A DNA stretch of 64,000 nucleotides from DATFVA01 sp963774455 (GCA_963774455.1 CAVZFD010000004.1:620001-684000); one strand, 5' to 3'. Positions 1 through 9,471 are shown, counted from the first letter of the stretch. Notes: generated by a model from the sequence alone, not told the origin. Translations and numbers: made by a program.

Positions 1-141
1 ACATTTAAGAATGGTCTTGCATTGAACTCAGATTTGCTGGATGCGGAGTTTGCATTGCTTCAGGCGAAGACAAACTATATACAGTCACTTGCAGATTATG
101 AGCTTGCAAAAGCAGGTTTAGAAAAATCAATTGGTAAATAA
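1..141 (+). CDS. TolC-like outer membrane efflux protein, 3' end only
   Basis: Only the last 46 residues are inside the window; the frame is open from base 1 to the TAA at 139-141. The fragment is a heptad-like alpha-helical stretch (DLLDAEFALLQAKTNYIQSL followed by ADYELAKAGLEKSIGK), which is how the last periplasmic helix of TolC-family outer membrane factors usually reads. The next gene, 18 bases downstream, is a membrane fusion protein followed by an RND pump, so a TolC partner is exactly what the operon order predicts. In the cell it would form the outer membrane channel of the tripartite pump. Family assignment is good from context; the rest of the gene lies outside the window. Confidence 0.8.
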   Translation, partial: TFKNGLALNSDLLDAEFALLQAKTNYIQSLADYELAKAGLEKSIGK

Positions 142-159
142 ATATAGAGGGCATATAAT

Positions 160-1230
160 ATGAAAAAACTAAAGTATTACGTTATTTCGTTTGTTCTTTT
201 CGCAGCATTAATACTGGTGCTGCTTAATAATCGTTCTCAGCTTGAGGCAAAAGCTAAGAACGATAAAATCAGCGCTTATCCGGTAACGGTTTCGACCGTG
301 GAAAAAAAGGAAGTATCAAATAATATAGACCTGGTAGGGACAATAGTGGGAGAGAATGATGTCCAGGTCATCTCTGAAGCACAGGGAAAAGTAACAGGGA
401 TATTTGCAAATGTGGGAGATTATAAACAGACAGGTTCAGTCATTGCGCAGCTTGATGATGAACTGAAGGAGAGTGCATATCAGACCGCACAGGTAAACCT
501 CGAAAAGTCCAAAAAAGATTTTGAGAGGTATGATGCTTTATATAAAAATAAATCTGTTTCCGATGTACAGTATGAGCAGGCAAAACTGGCTTATTATAAT
601 TCACAATCGCAGTATGTTGCCGCAAAGAAGGATTATGAAAACACCAAAATTACTGCACCGATATCGGGAATCATTACTGCACGGAATGTAGATATGGGAA
701 CGTATGTTAATAAAAATATGCCAGTTGCAAATATAGTAGACATATCAAGACTTAAGGTGAAGGTCGGTGTAGCAGAAAAGGATGTATTCTCCCTCAAGAA
801 AGGTGATAAAGTAATTGTAACAACAGATGTTTATCCCGGCGTTCAGTTTACAGGTACTATTTCTACAATAAGTGATAAGGGAGATCAGGCTCATAATTAC
901 CCGATTGAAATTTCATTGGCTAACAGTAAAGATCATCCTCTGAAATCGGGAATGTTCGGCAAGATTACCTTTGTGTCGAAAACTACCGAACCAAGACTTA
1001 TTGTTTCCCGCGATGCCCTGCTGGGAAGTATTAAAGAGCCGCAGGTTTATATTGTGGAAAACGGTATCGTGCACCTGAAGGATATTACGGTAGGCAGCGC
1101 TTACGATAATAACCTGGAAGTTATAAAAGGACTAAAGAACGGGGATAAAGTAGTTGTGAACGGACAGAATAATCTTGAAGAAAACACTGCTGTTTATGTT
1201 ATAAACCAGGACCAGGAGATCAAAAAATGA
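160..1230 (+). CDS. RND efflux membrane fusion protein (HlyD/AcrA family)
   Basis: A 356-residue periplasmic adaptor. Residues 7-23 form an uncleaved membrane anchor or signal (no lipobox Cys). A biotinyl-lipoyl-like half motif follows (residues 60-95, VVGE...GKVTGIFANVGDYKQTG), then a coiled-coil hairpin (about 100-165), the second lipoyl half (ITAPISGIITARNVDMGTYV), a beta-barrel domain and a membrane-proximal C-terminus (LKNGDKVVVNGQNNLEE). The start has a good GAGGG site. Its stop overlaps the start of the pump gene by 4 bases (ATGA), so the two are translationally coupled. It links the pump to the TolC-like channel encoded just upstream. The substrate cannot be read from the sequence. 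Confidence 0.92.
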   Translation: MKKLKYYVISFVLFAALILVLLNNRSQLEAKAKNDKISAYPVTVSTVEKKEVSNNIDLVGTIVGENDVQVISEAQGKVTGIFANVGDYKQTGSVIAQLDDELKESAYQTAQVNLEKSKKDFERYDALYKNKSVSDVQYEQAKLAYYNSQSQYVAAKKDYENTKITAPISGIITARNVDMGTYVNKNMPVANIVDISRLKVKVGVAEKDVFSLKKGDKVIVTTDVYPGVQFTGTISTISDKGDQAHNYPIEISLANSKDHPLKSGMFGKITFVSKTTEPRLIVSRDALLGSIKEPQVYIVENGIVHLKDITVGSAYDNNLEVIKGLKNGDKVVVNGQNNLEENTAVYVINQDQEIKK

Positions 1231-4200
1231 CAATAACCGAATTAGCTATAAAAAGACCGACGCTGATTGTTGTAATATTTGCTGCGCTGACGGTACTTGG
1301 TATTTACAGTTATACCCAGCTCGATTATGAGCTGCTTCCCAAAATAACACCCCCTGTTATTACAATCGCAACGGTGTATCCAGGGGCTTCGCCCAACGAG
1401 GTTGAGACTTCGGTAACCAAACCAATCGAGGATGCTATATCTACACTCGATGAAATTGATAATGTAAACTCAACTTCTTCAGAAGGTGTTTCATTTGTTA
1501 TGATCCAGTTTAATCAGGCGGCTGATGTCGATATCGCTCTGCAGAACGCCCAGAGAAAGGTGAATGAGATACTAACTAAGCTGCCTGCGGATGCAAAGCC
1601 CCCGACGATCTCAAAATTTGCGCTGGATGAAATCCCTGTATTAAGGATGGGCGTTACAAGTAAAATGCCCTCAACAGAATTCTACCAGTTTATAAAGGAC
1701 AGGATACAGCCGAGACTGGCGAAGATACCCGGAGTTGGACAGATAACCCTGGTCGGCGGTGATGAAAGAGAAATAAGAGTAAACCTGAATGCAGATAAGC
1801 TAAGAGGATACGGTCTTTCAATACTGCAGGTAACTCAGGCAATAAAATCATCCAATCTTGATTTCCCGACAGGAAAAGTTGAGGACGGCAAGGAACAGCT
1901 TATAGTCAGGATTGCTGGAAAATTCAGTTCGATCGATGCTTTGAAGAACCTGGTTGTCGCCCGTACAAGAGACGGAAGCGATATTCACCTGGATGACGTT
2001 GCCGAGGTTTACGACGGCACAAAAGATATGAGCATGCTTAACAGGATTAACAATATTCCTTCCGTCGGTGTGCTGGTTCAGAAACAGACCGATGCAAATG
2101 CCGTTGAGATAAGCAAGCTCGTTCGTGCAGAGGTTGCTAAAATGGAATCAGATTATAAATCGCAGGGCGTATCGTTCAATATTGCTCAGGATGGTTCGCA
2201 GTTTACTATTGATGCAGCAAATGGTGTAAAGTTCGACCTTGCTCTTGCGGTTGTGCTTGTTGCTATCGTAATGCTCCTATTCCTGCACAGCATACGTGAT
2301 TCTTTCATCGTAATGCTTGCTATCCCGGCGTCAATGATCTCAACTTTTATAGTGATGTATGCATTCGGGTTCACACTTAACCTGATGACGCTGCTCGGAT
2401 TATCGCTGATAGTCGGTATTCTTGTGGATGACTCTATAGTGGTGCTTGAGAACATTCACCATCATCTTGAAAAAGGTGAAAAGAAAAGAGAAGCCGCACT
2501 TAAGGGCAGAAATGAAATTGGGTTTGCGGCCCTGGCAATTACTATGGTTGACATTGTGGTATTCGTGCCGCTGGCATTAACGGGGGGACTTGTAGGTAAC
2601 ATTATCCGCCAGTTTGCTGTGGTAGTTGTTATTGCAACTCTGCTTTCACTTTTCGTTTCATTTACAGTAACACCGCTGCTTGCATCAAGGATCGGCAAGC
2701 TTGAAACACTGACGAAGCGTACCATCATCGGCCGTTTTGCAATCTGGTTCGAAAATACATTTAATAGGATTGTTGAACACTACCTGGGAGTATTAAAGTG
2801 GGCGCTGCATAACCGGTGGAAAGTAATAACTCTTACTATAGTATTATTCTTCGCATCTTTTACTCTTATCCCGGCAGGATTTATAGGAAGTGAATTCATT
2901 ACACAGTCGGACCGCGGTGAATTTGCCGTTATACTGGAAATGCCGGCCGGTTCTTCTATTGAAAATACAAACTATGTTACCCAGAAGGTTGAAAAATATA
3001 TCAATAATCTGCCTGATGTTAAGAATACTTTCGTTACAGTTGGGGCTTCTAATGAAGGACTGCTGGGACAATCGTCTAATAATGCCTCGGAGATAGATGT
3101 TGCTCTTGTTCCGAAAGACAGGAGGGAAAAAAGTACTGATGATATCGGCGATATTATAAAAAAAGAGGCAATGAAGATCCCTGGTGTAAAGGCCAGGGTG
3201 AACCCTATTGGTATTTTTGGCACTGCCAACCAGACCCCAATTCAGCTTATTGTTTCGGGTCCCAACAGGGAACTGGTTAAACAGGGAGCTGATAAATTGG
3301 TATCAGTATTGAAGAAAATACCAGGAACTGCCGATGTAAGACTTTCATCCGAAGACGGCAAACCCGAAACAAGAATAGATGTTGACCGGGCCAAAATGGC
3401 TGAGCTTGGTTTAAATGTTGCTGAAGTAGGTTCCGCGTTGAGGGTGGCGCTAAGCGGTGATGATGATTCTAAGTTCAGGGATGGTGATGATGATTATGAT
3501 CTGCGCATTGCACTGGATAGGTTCGACCGATCAAGAATATCCGATGTGAAAAACCTGACTTTTATGAACAATAAGGGAGAACTTATTCAGCTTCAGCAGT
3601 TTGCGGATGTTTACCAGACAACGGGACCAACAAAGCTGCAGCGAAGAAACAGGATAAATTCAATCACAGTTTTCTCACAGGTTAACGGCAGACCCAGCGG
3701 AAGTATCGGCCAGGATATACAGAAAGAAATAGATGCAGGTATATTGCCTGCAGGCGTGGACGTTGCATATGATGGTGATCTTAAAAACCAGTCGGAATCC
3801 TTCGGAGATCTGGGACTAGCAATGCTTGCAGCTATTCTCTTCGTTTATATGGTTATGATAGCCTTGTACGATTCTTACCTTTATCCTTTTGTGGTATTGT
3901 TCTCAATTCCGGTTGCAATGGTGGGAGCCCTGCTTGCTTTAGCGTTGACAATGAAGTCGCTCAGCATCTTCTCAATTTTAGGTATCATTATGCTTATAGG
4001 ACTTGTAGGTAAAAATGCTATCCTGTTGGTTGATCGTGCTAACCAGAAGAGGAGAGAGGATGGAATGAGTTCTTATGATGCACTTATTGAAGCTGGCAAG
4101 AGCAGGATCAGACCTATATTAATGACTACTACGGCGATGGTAATAGGTATGCTGCCTCTTGCAATTGCAACTGACTCAGGTTCTGAATGGAAGTCGGGAT

Positions 4201-4628
4201 TAGCCTGGGCTATAATCGGAGGCTTAATAAGCTCGATGTTCCTTACACTCGTCCTGGTCCCGGTAATCTATATGAGAGCTGAATTGTGGAAAGAGAACAT
4301 ATCTTTATTCTTCAAAAAAATCTTCAGAAGAAACAGAGACAGGCAGGAAATTCCTGTTCCCGAAAGAGCTTCAGCCCGAAGAAAATTAATCTGTTTTTTT
4401 GTAACTTTCAGGGTCAGATGTCGTTTAAAGCATCCGACCCTGAAGTTCTTTTTTGTACATCATCAAATAAACATCATTTATTTCCTTTCGGCTATTTGTC
4501 GACCACTCTTCGGCCTCTGTTCGGCCAGTCTTCGGCCTCTCTTCGGCCTCTCTTCGGCCTATAACCCCAACCCTTCCCCTACATCACCCAAGCCCTTCCC
4601 CTGCATCACCCAATCCCTCCTGCTGTAA
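1227..4628 (+). CDS. RND multidrug efflux pump (AcrB/HAE1 family), with an aberrant 3' end
   Basis: Inner-membrane proton/drug antiporter of the tripartite pump. TM1 is followed by a large periplasmic porter domain; TM2-6 holds the proton-relay pair D401-D402 (GILVDDSIVVLEN), matching AcrB D407/D408. A second periplasmic domain and TM8-12 follow with K929 (GLVGKNAILLVD), matching AcrB K940. The family core ends near residue 1020. The open frame then runs about 90 residues further, through a rho-independent terminator (4404-4445) and two tandem-repeat blocks, giving an odd low-complexity tail (CRPLFGLCSASLRPLFGL). If the A7 run at 4314-4320 is read as A6, the protein ends ...TETGRKFLFPKELQPEEN at 4389, just before the hairpin. 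That is probably the original end, so the reading past it is likely a frameshift or a sequencing indel. Confidence 0.93.
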   Translation: MTITELAIKRPTLIVVIFAALTVLGIYSYTQLDYELLPKITPPVITIATVYPGASPNEVETSVTKPIEDAISTLDEIDNVNSTSSEGVSFVMIQFNQAADVDIALQNAQRKVNEILTKLPADAKPPTISKFALDEIPVLRMGVTSKMPSTEFYQFIKDRIQPRLAKIPGVGQITLVGGDEREIRVNLNADKLRGYGLSILQVTQAIKSSNLDFPTGKVEDGKEQLIVRIAGKFSSIDALKNLVVARTRDGSDIHLDDVAEVYDGTKDMSMLNRINNIPSVGVLVQKQTDANAVEISKLVRAEVAKMESDYKSQGVSFNIAQDGSQFTIDAANGVKFDLALAVVLVAIVMLLFLHSIRDSFIVMLAIPASMISTFIVMYAFGFTLNLMTLLGLSLIVGILVDDSIVVLENIHHHLEKGEKKREAALKGRNEIGFAALAITMVDIVVFVPLALTGGLVGNIIRQFAVVVVIATLLSLFVSFTVTPLLASRIGKLETLTKRTIIGRFAIWFENTFNRIVEHYLGVLKWALHNRWKVITLTIVLFFASFTLIPAGFIGSEFITQSDRGEFAVILEMPAGSSIENTNYVTQKVEKYINNLPDVKNTFVTVGASNEGLLGQSSNNASEIDVALVPKDRREKSTDDIGDIIKKEAMKIPGVKARVNPIGIFGTANQTPIQLIVSGPNRELVKQGADKLVSVLKKIPGTADVRLSSEDGKPETRIDVDRAKMAELGLNVAEVGSALRVALSGDDDSKFRDGDDDYDLRIALDRFDRSRISDVKNLTFMNNKGELIQLQQFADVYQTTGPTKLQRRNRINSITVFSQVNGRPSGSIGQDIQKEIDAGILPAGVDVAYDGDLKNQSESFGDLGLAMLAAILFVYMVMIALYDSYLYPFVVLFSIPVAMVGALLALALTMKSLSIFSILGIIMLIGLVGKNAILLVDRANQKRREDGMSSYDALIEAGKSRIRPILMTTTAMVIGMLPLAIATDSGSEWKSGLAWAIIGGLISSMFLTLVLVPVIYMRAELWKENISLFFKKIFRRNRDRQEIPVPERASARRKLICFFVTFRVRCRLKHPTLKFFFVHHQINIIYFLSAICRPLFGLCSASLRPLFGLSSAYNPNPSPTSPKPFPCITQSLLL
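4404..4452 (+). terminator. Rho-independent terminator of the RND efflux operon
   Basis: AACTTTCAGGGTCAGATG and CATCCGACCCTGAAGTT form a long imperfect stem (one bulge, one mismatch) with a ~10-base loop, followed by CTTTTTTG. It lies inside the 3' extension of the pump reading frame, which argues that the true stop codon was upstream of it. Confidence 0.8.
4506..4614. repeat. Two adjacent short tandem repeats (5 x 11 bp, then 2 x 22 bp)
   Basis: Bases 4506-4560 are five head-to-tail copies of an 11-bp unit, CTCTTCGGCCT; units 1, 4 and 5 are identical, while unit 2 differs at two positions and unit 3 at one. Bases 4571-4592 and 4593-4614 are two copies of a 22-bp unit beginning CCCTTCCCCT and differing at two positions. 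They follow the efflux terminator directly. They are too short and unspaced to be a CRISPR array. Confidence 0.85.
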
Positions 4629-4742
4629 GATCCGGTCATCCATAAATTTCATTTTCTCTGGCAATAAACGTAATTTTAAACATCTAATTATTGAATTAAT
4701 GTTAAAAACCCTCCGTTCGGAGAATTTCAGGGAGAAACAAAA

Positions 4743-5960
4743 ATGAAAAACCATTCAAAACAGGATTTCCAGACTAAATGTGTCCACGCAGGAATAGATG
4801 AATACGAATTTGGTTCTGTAGTTCCCCCAATATATCAGACATCAACATTTAAATTTGAATCAGCTGAACATGGTGCTTCTTTATTCGCAGGAGAAAAGAA
4901 GGGCTATATATACACCAGGATGCTCAATCCGACCGTAGAAGCAATGGAAAATGCAATAGCAGAGCTTGAAGGAGGACACAAAGCACTCGGATGCGGAAGC
5001 GGTATGGCCGCGGTCCATACAATTTTTGCAAGTCTTACTCAGGCTGGCGATCACGTTGTTTGCTCATCTTCCGTATACGGACCTACAACCACACTGCTAA
5101 ACACTATAATGAAAAAATTCGGAGTAGAAACCACGTTCGTCGATACTTCGGATCCCGAAAATGTGCTCAACGCGATGAAGAAAAACACAAAGGTTGTATA
5201 TATAGAAACGCCAGGCAACCCGACTCTATGCATAACCGATTTGAAAGCTGTTTCAGAAATCGCTCATAGTCATAATGCTAAAGTTGTTGTTGACAACACA
5301 TTTATGAGTCCTGCTCTCCAGAATCCGCTTGCATTGGGTGCCGATGTTGTTATGCACAGCCTTACCAAGTTCTTAAACGGGCATGCAGATGTTGTAGGCG
5401 GAATAATCATTGTAAAGGACGAGGAAGCTTACACTCAGTTCCGTAAGACATTAAACCAGGTCGGCGGCGTGATAGATCCATTTAACTCATTCCTTGTACA
5501 TAGAGGATTGAAGACTCTTTCCATCAGGATGGAACGTCACTGCAGCAATGCGCAGAAGATAGCTGAATGGCTTGAAAAACATCCAGCCATAAAATGGATA
5601 AAATACCCGGGACTAAAAAGTCATCCGCAATATGAAACAGGACAGAAGCAGCATAAAGGTCCCGGCGGAATGATTACCTTTGAACTCAAAGGAGGATTTG
5701 AAGCCGGAAAAGTTCTTATGAATTCTGTTAAACTCTGTCAGCTTGCAGTGAGCCTCGGAGGAGTTGAAAGTTTGATTCAGCATCCGGCAAGTATGACTCA
5801 TTTCTCAATGGGAAAAGAGGCGAGGGAAGCTGCCGAGATTACGGAAGGGCTGGTAAGATTATCGGTCGGTATAGAAAATGTCGATGATATTATCGAAGAT
5901 CTGAATCAGGCGCTTGAAAAGGTAATGCATTCTGAAACCGTGAACGCTGTTGAAATGTAA
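4743..5960 (+). CDS. PLP-dependent methionine gamma-lyase / cystathionine gamma-synthase family enzyme
   Basis: A 405-residue fold type I Cys/Met-metabolism enzyme. The PLP lysine is K209 in SLTKFLNGHADVVGG; PLP phosphate-binding and tetramer motifs include YTRMLNPTVEAME and ALGCGSGMAA, and the C-terminal arginine segment is EGLVRLSVGIENVDDI. FAGEKKGYIYTR, MERHCSNAQ and LIQHPASMTHFSM resemble methionine gamma-lyase, which releases methanethiol, ammonia and 2-oxobutyrate from methionine. The Cys that typifies classical methionine gamma-lyase (YGCT) is Pro here (VYGPTTTL), so O-acetylhomoserine sulfhydrylase, cystathionine gamma-lyase or mixed activity is possible. It stands alone behind a GGGAG ribosome site, with no methionine genes beside it. 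Confidence 0.88.
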   Translation: MKNHSKQDFQTKCVHAGIDEYEFGSVVPPIYQTSTFKFESAEHGASLFAGEKKGYIYTRMLNPTVEAMENAIAELEGGHKALGCGSGMAAVHTIFASLTQAGDHVVCSSSVYGPTTTLLNTIMKKFGVETTFVDTSDPENVLNAMKKNTKVVYIETPGNPTLCITDLKAVSEIAHSHNAKVVVDNTFMSPALQNPLALGADVVMHSLTKFLNGHADVVGGIIIVKDEEAYTQFRKTLNQVGGVIDPFNSFLVHRGLKTLSIRMERHCSNAQKIAEWLEKHPAIKWIKYPGLKSHPQYETGQKQHKGPGGMITFELKGGFEAGKVLMNSVKLCQLAVSLGGVESLIQHPASMTHFSMGKEAREAAEITEGLVRLSVGIENVDDIIEDLNQALEKVMHSETVNAVEM

Positions 5961-6303
5961 TTAACCGGGACAATCTTAAAATAATCCTTATTGTCGCGCG
6001 TATTCCTGCCTGCGCGCTTACTCCGGCAGGTGAACCTGCAAAGGATAAACCGACGGGCAGGCTTCCGAAGTTGTCGCATTGAACTTGTCGAAGTATTCAA
6101 AAAGCTCTGACTTCAACAAGCACAAGCTCAGTCTTTAACTCAGACTGACAGTTCCGGACGTTTGAGACGGTCTTCTTTTGTTCCTTAATTTCATATATTT
6201 GATATAAGCAAATATTACAAATGTATACGAATTAAGATTTTATAAGCTAGTTCCTGCCACGATATTTGTAACAACTTATCATTCATAAATTTCCGGGGAG
6301 ATT
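5961..6303. other. 343-base spacer with short palindromes, no gene
   Basis: No coding sequence is supported. The left half is GC-richer and palindromic: CCTGCC (6005-6010) pairs with GGCAGG (6025-6030), and CAGGT-GA-ACCTG sits at 6027-6038. A segment around 6076-6140 is built from short related words (GAACTTGTCGAAG, CTTCAACAAGCACAAGCTCAG, CTCAGACTGACAG), the look of a dispersed intergenic repeat. The right half is AT-rich and leads to the GGGGAG ribosome site of the C25 protease. Confidence 0.5.
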
Positions 6304-9300
6304 ATGAAAAAATTCTACAGTCTTTTTGTCCTAACATTTACTATATTTTTTATTTCCAATACCGCGGCATACACGCCTGATGGTATATCTTTAGTTAAAA
6401 ATTCAGATGGATATACCATAAGTTTTGTTCTGCCGTCTTACCAGCTTAACACTGTAACGGTTAATAACGAAAATTTCTACACAATTGATATTCCTGATTA
6501 CGGGGTAGTAAACGAGGTTGGATTACCGGCCCTTCCTCAGCTGTCATTTGATATGTTCATTCCATACGAGGAAGGAAATCCATCAGTGGGAATTGACCGT
6601 GTTGTTTCTGAAATAAAGGAACTAAAGCAGAAGATTTATCCGTTCCAGGAATCATGGGAGAAAAATAATCCAATCTCAGACAGACCGTTTACAATCGACA
6701 GGAACTATTACAATTCATCGGGCAAAACATACGATCCCATTAATATTTCCGAACCATTCATCATTAATGGAGTGAAGGGAATAATTGTCACAATTCATCC
6801 GTTTAATTACAATCCGGTTGAAAATAAATTAACCTTAATCAGTTCCGCTCAATTTAAACTGAACCTTCATAGCAGCGTTTTGCCTGTTACAGGGAAATCA
6901 GCAGTATTCAACAACTTTTTTAAGAATATATTTGTTAACTATGAATACGGTGCAGTAAGAAGCGGCGGAAACTATCTTGTAATCACAGCACCGACTTATG
7001 AAGCTGACCTTACCCCCTTTGTTGAATTCAAGATCAGCAAAGGATTTACGGTTGATGTTTTTAATACAGCTGTAACGGGTACAACAACTTCTGCTATTAA
7101 GACATTTATTCAGCAGAGATATGATAACATCGGAACCAGACCTGAGTACATACTCCTTGTAGGCGATGTCGCAAATATACCTGCCTGGACAGGTTCCGGT
7201 ACAGGATCGCCTGCAACGGATCTGAAATATGTTCAGCTTGAAGGGGGAGATGAATTTCCTGATGCATTTATCGGAAGAATTTCAGTCGCCAATACCACAC
7301 AGCTTGGCAATGCTATAAATAAATCCATTTATATGGAATCATATGTAGGCTCCCTTGATATGAAAAATGTGTTTATGGCTTCAACCGACAATTACAGCAT
7401 TACCGAAGGAACACATAATTATGTGATCAATACTTATTTTGACCCGGCAGGGTATACAAATCTTAAGTTGTATACACATACTTACGGGGCAACCACCCAG
7501 CAATTAATAAATGCTTTGAATGATAACCAGGTCTTTGCGATTTATTCAGGTCACGGTTCAGAAACCTCCTGGGCTGACGGACCGCCGCTGAACCAATCAC
7601 AGGTTACGGCTCTTACCAACACCTGGTATCCTTACGTATATTCCTTTGCCTGTCTTACTGGTTCGTACTCGACCGGAGAATGCTTCGGTGAAACATGGCT
7701 CAGGACAGAGCATGGCGCGGCATCGTTTTACGGTTCTTCGGTAAATTCATATTGGGATGAGGATGATATACTCGAACGTAATGTAATCAAATCAATGTTT
7801 GAAGATGAGTTAACTCGTGTAACCCCTATGTTCGTGCAGGGAATGATTTACCTTGTTAATTATTACGGCGGAATCACGGGAACTACGCTAAGGTATATGG
7901 AAATGTATAACCTGATGGGAGATCCCTCACTGCCTGTAGTTGAAATAATGCCTCCATGTCCTGTTGCAGAGGCATCCAACCCGATTCCTGAATCAGGTGC
8001 AGTTGATGTTTCTATCAATTTATCGGAGCTGACGTGGACAAACGGAGCAGATGCAGTTTCAAACGAATTGTATTTCGGCACCAGTCCTTCCACTATGACC
8101 CTGGTGCAGTCCGGTTCACTGGCGACTTCATGGACAATCGATCCTTCATACCTGCCGCTCGATTACTATACCAATTATTTCTGGAAGGTAGTAGAGATAG
8201 GAGATACCTGCAGTTCTCCGGTTACCTTCAGTTTCAGAACAATACAGGATCCGAACCTGGTAACAGTTACTGATACCCTGCATCCCCAGAGCGTGGATTA
8301 CTGGACAGGCACATGCAACTCGACTGCAAAGACTGACATCAGTGAAGTCAGAACAATTTCTCCTGAATGCGGATGGATGACCTTCGATATCAGTTCAATT
8401 CCAGAAAATGCTGAAATATTAACAATTGATTTCAATGGATATGTAAATGCTACCAATTATCCATATTGGAGCGCTACTCCTATGGGCAGCGTAAATCCCG
8501 TTACAGAAAATGGCGCTGTTATCTTCAGCCAGGTAAGTAATAATGCGGTTCAGAGCGCCGCGTATATTTATTCAGATGAAGCAGCATCTTTTGAAGTGGG
8601 CTGGCATTCCTATGAGATGGGAAACGGTGCCTTGACTGACCTTCAGGCGGCAATTATGCAGGGATGGTTTGCGATGGGATTATACGACAGGGATTTCTCG
8701 TCCACATACTATATAAATTTTGACGGTTGGAATGAAAATAATCCGCCATATCTTGTAGTGAACTATCAATATGTAACTCCTGTCGAATTCAGTTCATTCA
8801 GCGCTGCAGCCGCAGGCGGTAATGTCACCTTAAATTGGTCCACTGCTTCCGAGATAAATAACAGGGGATTTGAGATCGAACGTATGTCAGGCAGCAGTAA
8901 CTTTGAAAAAATAGGATTTGCTGCGGGCTCCGGAACCTCAAGCAAAACGCGGACTTACTCTTATACTGATGAAAACCCCGGGTCAGGGATTTTCATTTAC
9001 AGACTTAAACAGGTCGATTTCAACGGAACGTGTTCATATTCAGATGAAGTAACAGTGAATGTTGTATCACCAATTAAGTATACGCTTGAGCAGAATTATC
9101 CTAATCCTTTCAATCCTACCACAAAAATTAAATATTCGATTCCGGAAGACGGTGTTGTTAAGCTTAAGATCTATAATCTTCTGGGAGAAGAGGTATTCAG
9201 CCTGGTTAACTCTGTTCAGAAAACAGGAAGGTATGAAGTTACATTCGATGCTTCCAGGCTTGCAAGCGGTGTTTACTACTACCGTCTTGAAACACAAAAA

Positions 9301-9336
9301 TATACCTCTGTAAAAAAGATGATTTTAATGAAGTAG
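6304..9336 (+). CDS. Secreted gingipain-like cysteine protease (peptidase C25) with T9SS sorting domain
   Basis: A 1010-residue exported protease. A Sec signal peptide spans residues 1-22. A propeptide-like N-terminal region follows, then the C25 catalytic domain (about 215-555). The catalytic His is H417 (YSGHGSETSW) and the nucleophile is C450 (FACLTGSYSTGECF). The spacing of 33 residues equals that of H211/C244 in RgpB as I recall it. After the catalytic domain come an Ig/fibronectin-like domain (about 560-650), a beta-sandwich DNRLRE-like region (about 660-830), and the T9SS type A domain (about 925-1010: LEQNYPNPFNPTT ... SGVYYYRLE ... VKKMILMK). It would be secreted, processed and anchored at or released from the surface. 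The P1 preference (Arg or Lys) cannot be told. A ribosome site GGGGAG precedes the ATG. Confidence 0.92.
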   Translation: MKKFYSLFVLTFTIFFISNTAAYTPDGISLVKNSDGYTISFVLPSYQLNTVTVNNENFYTIDIPDYGVVNEVGLPALPQLSFDMFIPYEEGNPSVGIDRVVSEIKELKQKIYPFQESWEKNNPISDRPFTIDRNYYNSSGKTYDPINISEPFIINGVKGIIVTIHPFNYNPVENKLTLISSAQFKLNLHSSVLPVTGKSAVFNNFFKNIFVNYEYGAVRSGGNYLVITAPTYEADLTPFVEFKISKGFTVDVFNTAVTGTTTSAIKTFIQQRYDNIGTRPEYILLVGDVANIPAWTGSGTGSPATDLKYVQLEGGDEFPDAFIGRISVANTTQLGNAINKSIYMESYVGSLDMKNVFMASTDNYSITEGTHNYVINTYFDPAGYTNLKLYTHTYGATTQQLINALNDNQVFAIYSGHGSETSWADGPPLNQSQVTALTNTWYPYVYSFACLTGSYSTGECFGETWLRTEHGAASFYGSSVNSYWDEDDILERNVIKSMFEDELTRVTPMFVQGMIYLVNYYGGITGTTLRYMEMYNLMGDPSLPVVEIMPPCPVAEASNPIPESGAVDVSINLSELTWTNGADAVSNELYFGTSPSTMTLVQSGSLATSWTIDPSYLPLDYYTNYFWKVVEIGDTCSSPVTFSFRTIQDPNLVTVTDTLHPQSVDYWTGTCNSTAKTDISEVRTISPECGWMTFDISSIPENAEILTIDFNGYVNATNYPYWSATPMGSVNPVTENGAVIFSQVSNNAVQSAAYIYSDEAASFEVGWHSYEMGNGALTDLQAAIMQGWFAMGLYDRDFSSTYYINFDGWNENNPPYLVVNYQYVTPVEFSSFSAAAAGGNVTLNWSTASEINNRGFEIERMSGSSNFEKIGFAAGSGTSSKTRTYSYTDENPGSGIFIYRLKQVDFNGTCSYSDEVTVNVVSPIKYTLEQNYPNPFNPTTKIKYSIPEDGVVKLKIYNLLGEEVFSLVNSVQKTGRYEVTFDASRLASGVYYYRLETQKYTSVKKMILMK

Positions 9337-9360
9337 TCAGGATTAGAAGAAAGAAGTTAT

Positions 9361-9389
9361 TAAAGGCGGGTTAATAGCTCGCCTTTATT
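9361..9389 (+). terminator. Terminator of the C25 protease gene
   Basis: TAAAGGCG and CGCCTTTA form a perfect 8-bp stem around an 11-base loop, followed by TTATTTGATTTG. It lies 25 bases after the stop codon. Confidence 0.75.
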
Positions 9390-9471
9390 ATTTGATTTGA
9401 TCTCATTCAGAATGTAAAAGATAATATCGTTATTTTGAACTGTCGTTTTAATATTAAAGTATTGTAAAAAG

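Noticed and set aside
4286..4564. Alternative frame over the end of the RND pump
   Set aside because: It crosses the same terminator and tandem repeats and has no protein-like features; it is a shadow of the pump gene.
4506..4614. CRISPR-like array
   Set aside because: Units are 11 and 22 bp, contiguous and without spacers; no cas genes.
4629..4742. SAM or S-box riboswitch before the methionine-type gene
   Set aside because: No recognisable stem set; only an AT-rich leader.
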